Origin: Candidatus Elarobacter sp.
GTDB taxonomy: Bacteria > Vulcanimicrobiota > Vulcanimicrobiia > Vulcanimicrobiales > Vulcanimicrobiaceae
Reading direction: 5' to 3'
NCBI GenBank assembly: GCA_030150085.1
Contig: JASLGJ010000034.1
Coordinates: 1 to 10,994, forward strand
Length of the DNA stretch: 10,994 nt
A model generated the notes under the pieces. It worked only from the letters and a program-made list of their open reading frames with translations, did not search any database and was not told the origin of the DNA. Positions 6,544 through 10,994 of the stretch are shown piece by piece; within the stretch, counting starts at the first letter, position 1, and every line of letters begins with the position of its first letter. A program made the translations under genes and the position numbers.

Positions 6544-7281
6544 GTGACGGAGCGCTCCGTGCTGCTTGAGCTGCGCGGCGTCGTCGCGCGCTACGGCGCC
6601 GTCGAGGCGCTGCACGGCGTGTCGCTGGAGGTGGGCGAGGGCGAGATCGTGTCGCTGCTGGGCGCGAACGGGGCCGGCAAGAGCACCACGCTCAAGACCA
6701 TCTCCGGGCTGCTGCGCCCCGCCGCGGGCGCCATTCGCTTCGGCGGGGAGTCCATCGCCGGGCTCGATCCGGAGGACGTGGTGGAGCTGGGGATCGCGCA
6801 CGTGCCCGAGGGACGCCGCATCTTTCCCGGCCTCACCGTGGCCGACAACCTGCGCCTGGGCGCGACCCCGCGCCGCGCGCGCCGCGCCGCGGTCGAGCGC
6901 GACGCGGAGGAGGTGCTGGCGATCTTCCCGCTCCTGCGCGGGCTGGCCGGCAAGCTGGGCTGGACGCTCTCCGGCGGCGAGCAGCAGATGCTCGCGATCG
7001 CGCGCGGGCTGATGGCCAAGCCGCGCCTGCTGCTGCTCGACGAGCCGTCGCTGGGCCTGGCCCCGCTGGTGGTGAAGAACGTGATGGAGACGATCGCGCG
7101 CATCGCGCGCGGCGGCACGACCGTGCTGCTGGTGGAGCAGAACGCGCACCTGGCGCTGCAGATCGCCCGCCGCGCCTACGTGCTCGAAACCGGCCGGGTG
7201 GCCCTCAGCGGCGACGCCGCAGACCTCTTGGCGAACGAGGACATGCGGCGCGCGTACCTGGGCAGCGCGGTCCGAACGTAG
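6544..7281 (+). CDS. livF: Liv-type ABC transporter ATPase (LivF), 245 aa
   Basis: This is the second ATPase of the importer and the last gene of the operon. It shows Walker A GANGAGKST (40-48), the family block PEGRRIFPGLTV (88-99), signature LSGGEQQ (142-148) and Walker B LLLLDEPSLGL (162-172). The H-loop position reads VEQN (197-200), the normal LivF variant lacking the histidine. Length is normal. The GTG start at 6544 is the only good in-frame start before the motif region. It has no clear ribosome site and sits directly after a hairpin. The TAG stop lies in the loop of another inverted repeat (7265-7290). With LivG it would form the ATPase heterodimer. Confidence 0.93.
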   Translation: MTERSVLLELRGVVARYGAVEALHGVSLEVGEGEIVSLLGANGAGKSTTLKTISGLLRPAAGAIRFGGESIAGLDPEDVVELGIAHVPEGRRIFPGLTVADNLRLGATPRRARRAAVERDAEEVLAIFPLLRGLAGKLGWTLSGGEQQMLAIARGLMAKPRLLLLDEPSLGLAPLVVKNVMETIARIARGGTTVLLVEQNAHLALQIARRAYVLETGRVALSGDAADLLANEDMRRAYLGSAVRT

Positions 7282-7290
7282 GGACCGCGC
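7265..7290. terminator. Inverted repeat spanning the livF stop; possible operon-end hairpin
   Basis: GCGCGGTCC (7265-7273) pairs perfectly with GGACCGCGC (7282-7290) around an eight-base loop that contains the TAG stop of livF. It sits between two converging transcription units (livF from the left, the DUF6338 module from the right). No T-run follows on either strand, so it is not a canonical intrinsic terminator. It may be a bidirectional stabilising or Rho-assisted end. Confidence 0.45.
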
Positions 7291-7321
7291 CCGTTGGTGA
7301 GCGGGGTTCGCAGGAAGCCGG

Positions 7322-7480
7322 CTACGCTTTTTTCGAGCCCGCCACGGGGGTGGAGGCCGGAACAGCGGATTGTGGCCCGCTCGTCGTTGGCACGCTGGAG
7401 GGAGCAGCCGCGCTGGGACCCTTGTGCCCCTTCTCGACCCAGCCGGGAACGGGCGCGACCGGCTTTGCGGTGTCGCTCAC
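7322..7480 (-). CDS. GHKG-motif microprotein B, 52 aa (hypothetical)
   Basis: This 52-residue frame starts at GTG 7480, overlapping the stop of the preceding small gene as GTGA, and ends with TAG at 7322-7324. Residues 14-21 read WVEKGHKG. The remainder is a low-complexity Ala/Pro/Ser/Thr tail ending GSKKA, with no membrane segment or signal. The GHKG block plus tail repeats the design of microprotein A, so the two look like tandem paralogues. No Shine-Dalgarno is visible, so translation would rely on coupling. Function is unknown. The shared motif and the chained overlaps argue for a real gene; the short length and simple composition argue for caution. Confidence 0.5.
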   Translation of the reverse strand: MSDTAKPVAPVPGWVEKGHKGPSAAAPSSVPTTSGPQSAVPASTPVAGSKKA

Positions 7481-7614
7481 TTGTTCGAGTCTTTGCTTGC
7501 AACCGGCAACGCGGAAACCGCCTTGGCCGTGGTCGCGATGGCCGGCGCAGGTGCACTCGTGCCTTTATGGCCTTCTTGCAGGTGGGAAATGCGGACTTTC
7601 GGTTCTTCAGCCAT
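7477..7614 (-). CDS. GHKG-motif microprotein A, 45 aa (hypothetical)
   Basis: The ATG at 7614 lies inside the end of the DUF6338 gene (eight-base overlap) with GGAGGA eleven bases upstream; the stop is TGA at 7477-7479. Residues 9-18 read ISHLQEGHKG, followed by an Ala-rich tail (TSAPAPAIATTAKAVSALPV) ending SKDSNK. There is no hydrophobic helix, signal or recognised domain. The frame is open upstream to an ATG at 7701, but that version overlaps the DUF6338 coding end far more and lacks a ribosome site, so 7614 is preferred. It is probably translated with DUF6338 and may be its partner; this is inference from coupling only. Confidence 0.6.
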   Translation of the reverse strand: MAEEPKVRISHLQEGHKGTSAPAPAIATTAKAVSALPVASKDSNK

Positions 7615-8308
7615 CGGTTTTCGGTTCCTCGGAGCGGGCGATTTCATCCTGCGCGAGCTGGAACTCGGGTTCCGGGTCGGCCGCGATTGCTGCTTGGGCA
7701 TCGAACGCCTCGATCGTCACCACGTCGTCCCGCTTTACCAGAAGACCCTTGGCCCCGCCGATACGTTTCAAAATGAGCCCCGTCTCTTGGTCTATGAGGC
7801 ATGGCACCGTGATGAGGAGGTCTTCGTCCGCCGGGTAGGACGAAGCAAGCGGGTCTTCGGCCCAAAAGCCGCCGATCCGGCGCCCGTCGGAGAGCGTGAG
7901 GATCACTGCGACCGGCTCATTTCTGATGCGATGGAAGAACGCATCCCATGCCTTCGGCATCGCCGACAGAATGAGTCCTTGGCGTGCCAGCGCTTCACGG
8001 GCATCGACCGCGAACCAGCCGACCAGCGCTGGAACCACGAGATCGCCGGCGAACGTGAAGGCGATGCGCCGAACCACTGCGGACGCGGCCGACAGCGGCC
8101 ACAGCGCGAGGTATGCTGCAGCGAGCAGATCGATGAGGATGCTATACGCCACGAGCACGATCCCCATCTCGTTCCACTTTCGGCGCTCACCGGGCACACG
8201 CAAGTCGTATACGGCAACCGCAATGATACCGGGGAACAACAACGCGAAGTAGCGCCACGCCCCTTCGGACGTAGCGAAGAACGAGAGGGCGTCAGCAGCT
8301 TCCTTCAC
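7607..8308 (-). CDS. DUF6338-family membrane protein, 233 aa
   Basis: The N-terminal half has three hydrophobic segments: about 18-36 (WRYFALLFPGIIAVAVYDL), 48-70 and 80-101. The FPG in the first segment is typical of the family. The C-terminal soluble domain has the features I associate with DUF6338: VILTLSDGRRIGGFWA (135-150), LASSYPADEDLL (154-165) and a terminal GLLVKRDDVVTIEAFDA (188-204). The function of the family is not known to me. GTG 8308 is the only usable start; no ATG, GTG or TTG exists upstream in frame before the MBL gene. It overlaps a 54-codon frame as GTGA. Base composition is clearly less GC-rich than its neighbours, suggesting acquisition. The charged, acidic C-terminal tail (210-233) overlaps microprotein A. 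Confidence 0.85.
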   Translation of the reverse strand: MKEAADALSFFATSEGAWRYFALLFPGIIAVAVYDLRVPGERRKWNEMGIVLVAYSILIDLLAAAYLALWPLSAASAVVRRIAFTFAGDLVVPALVGWFAVDAREALARQGLILSAMPKAWDAFFHRIRNEPVAVILTLSDGRRIGGFWAEDPLASSYPADEDLLITVPCLIDQETGLILKRIGGAKGLLVKRDDVVTIEAFDAQAAIAADPEPEFQLAQDEIARSEEPKTDG

Positions 8309-8469
8309 AACCTCACCGTGCCAGCGCTGATGATCGTTCGGAGGCCGATGCGCATGCGGACCATATCGTGGTTCACCCGGTGAATGTAGCCGATGCGTAT
8401 GCCACCAGGGTGGCCGACAAGGACCTGACCCAATGCCGAGCTCACGCTCGAACGCAAAGGCCCAGTCAT
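8305..8469 (-). CDS. Possible 54-aa small protein between MBL hydrolase and DUF6338
   Basis: This frame fills the whole gap between two genes. Its ATG at 8469 overlaps the stop of the MBL hydrolase (ATGA) and its TGA overlaps the GTG of DUF6338 (GTGA). The product is basic, with a His/Arg/Ile-rich centre (RIGYIHRVNHDMVRMRIGLR, 17-36), no membrane segment and no cysteine. Third codon positions are G or C in 39 of 52 internal codons, as expected of coding DNA here. No homologue is recognised. Against it: two palindromes and a direct repeat fall inside it, so the region could instead be a promoter/operator leader for DUF6338. A GTG at 8445 would give a 46-aa version. Confidence 0.4.
   Translation of the reverse strand: MTGPLRSSVSSALGQVLVGHPGGIRIGYIHRVNHDMVRMRIGLRTIISAGTVRL
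8344..8414. promoter_or_regulatory. Repeat and palindrome cluster upstream of DUF6338
   Basis: Two 14-base copies of gccgatgcgYatgc (8344-8357 and 8389-8402, one difference, 45 bases apart) flank a perfect palindrome, ttcacc-c-ggtgaa (8372-8384). A second palindrome, gccacc-ag-ggtggc (8401-8414), abuts the second copy. Sites of this size are typical for dimeric repressors and lie 36-106 bases from the DUF6338 start. They also lie within the possible 54-codon frame, so coding constraint could explain part of the pattern. No clear -35/-10 pair was found. Confidence 0.35.
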
Positions 8470-9398
8470 TCGGCGAGGATCATATACCTCACGAGCGGCT
8501 CTCGTTCGCCGAAACCCAGCTCCGCCCGGATCACGTCGGCGCCCGCGTTGTCGCCGAGCTGCGAGAGGTCCGGCGCGAGCAGCGCCGCTTCGGCGGCGGT
8601 TTGGCGGCGTTCGACGCGCTCCGTCCGCACGCGGCCTTCAGCTTCCAGCGCGATCAGGTAGGCCAGGATCTGGCGCCCCGCCGCGGGCCACAGGCGGCGG
8701 TCCACGTCGGCGTAGATGCGCGGGACCAGCTCCGGCAGCGTGGCCGGCCCTTCGCTCAGGGCCGCGACGATCTGCCGCTCGCGGGCCTCGCGGTGGGCGA
8801 TGTACTCGTCGAGCTTGGCGCGCACGGCGGGCATCTCGGGGCCGTGGCCGCCGTAGAGCGCGCGCGCGTCGCCGTAGCCGTCGCGCAGGCGGTGCAGGGT
8901 GCGCTGGTAGGCCCGCATGTCGCCGCCGGGCGGGGCGATCACGACCGTGCCGGTGCCGATCACGACGTCGCCGGTGAACAGCGCGCGCTCGTCCTCCAGC
9001 ACGAACACCAGGTGGTCGCGCGCATGGCCCGGGGCGTGCAGCACGGTGAAGGCCGCGTCGGCGTAGCTCAGGCGTTCGCCGTCGGCCGGCGCGCGGTCGT
9101 GCGGGAACGCGGCGGCGGGGTGGGCCAGCACCGGCGCGCCCGTTGCGGCGGCCAGCGGGGCGGCGCCGGGGTAGTGGTCGGGGTGGCCGTGGGTGACCAG
9201 GATCGCGGCGTACTCCGCGCCGTTGTTGCGCGCGAAGCGCAGGAAGGCGTCGCGCTGGCGGTCGTCGCGCGGGCCGGGGTCGATCGCGACCAGCGCGCGC
9301 GGGCCGACCCGCACCGCGTAACCGTTGGTGCCGTCGAGGGTCATCGGGGAGGCGTTGTTCGCGCGCAGGCGCGTCACGCGCGGGCTCAAGCTCACCAT
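8466..9398 (-). CDS. MBL-fold metallo-hydrolase, LACTB2-like, 310 aa
   Basis: This is a metal-dependent hydrolase of the metallo-beta-lactamase fold. Early on it has TLDGTNGY (20-27), common in LACTB2-type proteins. Zinc ligands are the THGHPDH motif (H70, H72, D74, H75), H125 in APGHARDH, D144 in FTGD and H185 in YGGHGPE. After the MBL core, HREARERQI (202-210) begins a winged-helix-like C-terminal domain also typical of LACTB2. Residues 271-310 look like an extra C-terminal extension. The ATG lies inside the end of the Nudix gene (seven-base overlap), so the two are co-translated. LACTB2 relatives include endoribonucleases and thioester hydrolases; which activity applies cannot be read here. 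The ATGA at its stop touches the small frame leading to DUF6338. Confidence 0.92.
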   Translation of the reverse strand: MVSLSPRVTRLRANNASPMTLDGTNGYAVRVGPRALVAIDPGPRDDRQRDAFLRFARNNGAEYAAILVTHGHPDHYPGAAPLAAATGAPVLAHPAAAFPHDRAPADGERLSYADAAFTVLHAPGHARDHLVFVLEDERALFTGDVVIGTGTVVIAPPGGDMRAYQRTLHRLRDGYGDARALYGGHGPEMPAVRAKLDEYIAHREARERQIVAALSEGPATLPELVPRIYADVDRRLWPAAGRQILAYLIALEAEGRVRTERVERRQTAAEAALLAPDLSQLGDNAGADVIRAELGFGEREPLVRYMILAE

Positions 9399-10114
9399 TC
9401 GCCGCTCAGCTCCGTCGCGGTGATGCGCCGCCCGTCCTCGATCACCGGTGCGACGGTCACGATCGGTTTGGTGCGCGCGAACTCCAGCAGCGCGTCGACC
9501 GTCGCGAAGCGCGCGATGCGCTCGAGGTGCTTGATGGTCGGGAAGATCAGGCCGATCTCGCCCCGCTCGTGCGCGGCCAGCGCGTCGCGCGGGCGCAGCC
9601 AGCGGCCGTCGCTGACCTCGAAGGCGTCGGCCTCGGCGACTTGGTCCTGGGGCGCGCGCGCGACGAAGAAGCGGGTGTCGAAGCGGCGCGCGTACTCGCC
9701 CTTGGGCGTGATCCAGTTGGAGAAGTAGCGCAGGCGCGAGGCGTCGACCGCGACGCCCAGCCCGCGCAGCGCGGCGCCGAAGGTCGTCTCGCCGGCCAGC
9801 AGCGCGCGCCGCGCCGCGAGCAGCGCCGGGCCGTGGAGCGGGCGGTCGGCGAACAGCAGGCCGACTTCCTCGAACGTCTCGCGCGCGGCGGTCAGCGCGT
9901 AGACCGGATCGACGTCTCCGGCCGAACCGGTCAAGAGCTCGGCCGCATCGCGGCGGTCGGCCTCGTCGACCCGGCCGCCGGGAAAGACGTAGAGGTCGGG
10001 CAGGAACGCGGCCTGGGCGCTGCGCCGGACCATGAAGACGAGCGGGCCGTCGGCTGCGTCGCGGGCGACGATGACCGTGGCGGCGTCGCGGATCTCGGGC
10101 TCGACCGGGGTCAC
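9392..10114 (-). CDS. Nudix hydrolase, NUDT19-like, 240 aa
   Basis: The catalytic box is present but interrupted: FPGGRVDE (44-51) is separated from ARETFEEVGLLF (77-88) by about 26 residues, instead of the seven between E and R in the standard box. An insertion inside the Nudix box is the mark of NUDT19-type enzymes, which hydrolyse CoA and acyl-CoA to phosphopantetheines and 3',5'-ADP. Other matching parts are YFSNWITPKGEYARRFDTRFFVA (residues 130-152) and RWLRPRDAL (171-179). GTG 10114 is chosen because the conserved fold begins at once (IRDAATVIVARD). The open frame continues upstream but only through sequence antisense to the secreted-protein gene. It overlaps the MBL gene by seven bases, an acyl-CoA-related pairing that is plausible but inferred. 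Confidence 0.88.
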   Translation of the reverse strand: MTPVEPEIRDAATVIVARDAADGPLVFMVRRSAQAAFLPDLYVFPGGRVDEADRRDAAELLTGSAGDVDPVYALTAARETFEEVGLLFADRPLHGPALLAARRALLAGETTFGAALRGLGVAVDASRLRYFSNWITPKGEYARRFDTRFFVARAPQDQVAEADAFEVSDGRWLRPRDALAAHERGEIGLIFPTIKHLERIARFATVDALLEFARTKPIVTVAPVIEDGRRITATELSGEW

Positions 10115-10153
10115 CGGAACCGCCCCGGCGGTCCGCCGCGTTCCTTGCGTACC
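10115..10153. promoter_or_regulatory. 39-base divergent gap, Nudix operon / secreted protein
   Basis: The only space between two divergent starts. It is very GC-rich and shows no clear -35/-10 boxes and no strong Shine-Dalgarno for the plus-strand ATG. The two promoters must overlap each other or the coding starts. On the minus strand, GGGGCGG lies five bases before the Nudix GTG. Confidence 0.35.
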
Positions 10154-10567
10154 ATGCGTCCGTCTTTGCTCGCCACCGGCGTCCTCGTCCTCGGTCTGGC
10201 CGCCCCGACCCTGGCCGGCGCCCAGTCGGCGGCGCCCGCGCCCACCCCGATCGCCGTGCCGACGCTGCCCCCGGGCAACGCGCAGACCAACCAGATCCTC
10301 AACACGGTGATCGGGATCGGCTCGCAGATCATCCAGCGCCAGAACATCCTCAACCGCAACAACGCGCGCGGCACGGTGAGCTACTTCAAGCGCTTCGACA
10401 TGCAGGTCAACTGCGGGGCGAACTGCTACCGCAACGTCCACCTGCACCAGGGCACGGTCATCAACCCGCGCGGCGCGACGCCCGGCGCCGGCAGCCAAGT
10501 CGACGTGAACGGCCGCGCCAACCCCGACGGCACGATCGAAGCCGACACCATCACCGTCCTGCAGTAA
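10154..10567 (+). CDS. Small secreted protein with CxxxC motif, 137 aa (hypothetical)
   Basis: Residues 1-23 form a Sec-type signal peptide (MRPSLLATGV, hydrophobic core, cleavage expected after LAGA near 23/24). A Pro/Ala-rich linker (24-40) and a polar helix-prone part rich in Asn, Gln and Ile (42-70) follow. The C-terminal domain (72-137) is beta-like: GTVSYFKRFDMQVNCGANC, NVHLHQGTVINPRG, QVDVNGRANPDGTIEADTI. This pattern of short strands with 'V.l..GTvInP.G' and 'V.V.G..n.DGTi.A..I' recalls DUF5666-like small beta domains, but I hold that loosely. Cysteines 87 and 91 could form a disulfide or bind a metal. The ATG at 10154 is the first that gives a signal peptide. Function is unknown; it precedes tupA by 59 bases on the same strand. 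Confidence 0.8.
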   Translation: MRPSLLATGVLVLGLAAPTLAGAQSAAPAPTPIAVPTLPPGNAQTNQILNTVIGIGSQIIQRQNILNRNNARGTVSYFKRFDMQVNCGANCYRNVHLHQGTVINPRGATPGAGSQVDVNGRANPDGTIEADTITVLQ

Positions 10568-10585
10568 TCCGAGCGCGGCCGGCGC

Positions 10586-10609
10586 CGCGGCGGGACATCG
10601 GCCGCCGCG
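10586..10609 (+). terminator. GC-rich hairpin between secreted protein gene and tupA
   Basis: CGCGGCGG (10586-10593) pairs perfectly with CCGCCGCG (10602-10609) around an eight-base loop, 18 bases after the stop at 10567 and 17 before the tupA ATG. No T-run follows, so termination is uncertain. It may be an attenuating or stabilising element in the tupA leader. The 59-base gap is too short for a molybdenum/tungsten cofactor riboswitch. Confidence 0.35.
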
Positions 10610-10626
10610 CTGCCAACCGTCGAGCG

Positions 10627-10994
10627 ATGGTCCGCCGCTCGTTTCTCGCCGCCCTCGCGCTCGCGCTGGCCGCGGCGGGGCTCGCCCCGCTGCCCGCGCG
10701 GGCCGCGCCCGCGGTGGTGCTCGCGACCACGACGAGCACCCAGGACACCGGCCTGCTCGACGTGCTCGTGCCGTCCTTCGGCAAGGCCAGCGGGTACGAG
10801 GTCAAGACGATCGCGGTCGGGAGCGGCGCGGCGCTGGCGATGGGCGAGCGGGGCGACGCGGACGTGCTGCTGGTCCACTCGCCCGCCGCCGAGGAGGCCT
10901 ACATGGCCAAGGGCCGCGGGCTGTCGCGCGCGCTGGTGATGCACAACGCGTTCATCGTGGTCGGCCCGGCGGCCGATCCGGCGCGCGTGCGCGG
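10627..10994 (+). CDS. tupA: Tungstate ABC transporter substrate-binding protein, 5' part
   Basis: The first 122 codons are present; the gene runs off the window end. Residues 1-26 are a signal with a proper twin-arginine motif, V-R-R-S-F-L-A, a hydrophobic core and a PARA cleavage site; there is no lipobox. The mature part starts APAVVLATTTSTQDTGLLD. The TTTSTQDTGLL block (34-44), the AVGSGAALAMGERGDADVLLVHSP region and the later VMHNAFIVVGP are the classic TupA pattern. TupA is the periplasmic receptor of the TupABC tungstate importer; the permease (TupB) and ATPase (TupC) genes would be expected just downstream. ATG 10627 is chosen because it places RR at positions 3-4. There is no strong Shine-Dalgarno. 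A molybdate or vanadate preference cannot be excluded. Confidence 0.9.
   Translation, partial: MVRRSFLAALALALAAAGLAPLPARAAPAVVLATTTSTQDTGLLDVLVPSFGKASGYEVKTIAVGSGAALAMGERGDADVLLVHSPAAEEAYMAKGRGLSRALVMHNAFIVVGPAADPARVR

Noticed and set aside
4451..7149. Long minus-strand frames antisense to livM, livG and livF
   Set aside because: These show only His/Arg/Gln/Ala-rich sequence with no recognisable domain, while the plus strand encodes complete transporter subunits with all motifs.
7282..7321. tRNA-like gggttcg stretch near 7304
   Set aside because: No acceptor stem, anticodon arm or D arm can be folded around it.
7294..8383. Plus-strand open frames across the DUF6338 region
   Set aside because: The minus strand carries the recognisable DUF6338 pattern, Shine-Dalgarno-supported starts and chained overlaps; the plus frames show no family motif.
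10111..10155. 14-codon minus-strand frame ending in a GTGA overlap with the Nudix start
   Set aside because: Its ATG lies over the start of the secreted-protein gene, the product is short and Arg/Gly/Pro-rich, and a 4-base overlap is easily met by chance in this composition.
10568..10626. Molybdenum/tungsten cofactor riboswitch before tupA
   Set aside because: The gap is 59 bases with one simple hairpin; the known riboswitch is much larger with several helices.
1..10994. CRISPR arrays, insertion sequences or prophage ends
   Set aside because: No regularly spaced repeats, transposase or integrase motifs were seen; the low-GC segment has no flanking inverted repeats that I could find.

Overview
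The window comes from a GC-rich bacterium; most lines I counted by hand are in the 70-80% G+C range. Several features suggest a two-membrane cell. Both solute-binding proteins have cleavable signal sequences but no lipobox cysteine, and both start with Tat-like signals. GTG starts are common and strong Shine-Dalgarno sites are scarce. I cannot assign a phylum. An uncultured high-GC lineage (for example Eremiobacterota/Vulcanimicrobiota) or a proteobacterium would fit, and that is inference only.

Left part (1-7281). The tail of an SDR oxidoreductase (ends 115) runs convergently, 2 bases apart, into a 300-aa NAD-dependent epimerase/dehydratase on the minus strand (118-1020). Across a 72-base divergent promoter region begins a tight plus-strand operon of seven genes. 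A two-piece UxaA-type sugar-acid dehydratase (1093-2549) is followed by a complete LivKHMGF-type ABC importer (2583-7281). The layout suggests import and dehydration of a sugar acid or related hydroxy acid, with the SDR and epimerase as partner oxidoreductases. The Liv-type importer is therefore probably not a branched-chain amino acid system. Two junctions inside the operon are unusual. The livH-livM gap holds a 17-codon open frame whose start is a near copy of the livM start. The livG-livF gap is almost entirely a perfect hairpin abutting the livF GTG.

Middle part (7322-8469, minus strand). A segment of visibly lower G+C (about 52-67% in the lines I counted) carries a DUF6338 membrane protein with small open frames coupled at both ends. 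Upstream is a 54-codon frame that exactly bridges the MBL hydrolase and the DUF6338 gene (ATGA and GTGA overlaps). Downstream are two successive microproteins of 45 and 52 aa that share a GHKG motif and an Ala/Pro/Ser/Thr-rich tail. This four-cistron module is the best candidate here for an undescribed system.

Right part (8466-10994). A translationally coupled pair on the minus strand encodes a NUDT19-like Nudix hydrolase and a LACTB2-like metallo-beta-lactamase-fold hydrolase. Divergent from it, 39 bases away, is a small secreted protein of unknown function with a CxxxC motif. It is followed by the 5' part of tupA, a tungstate ABC-transporter binding protein with a Tat-type signal, cut by the window end. 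I saw no tRNA, rRNA, CRISPR array or insertion sequence.
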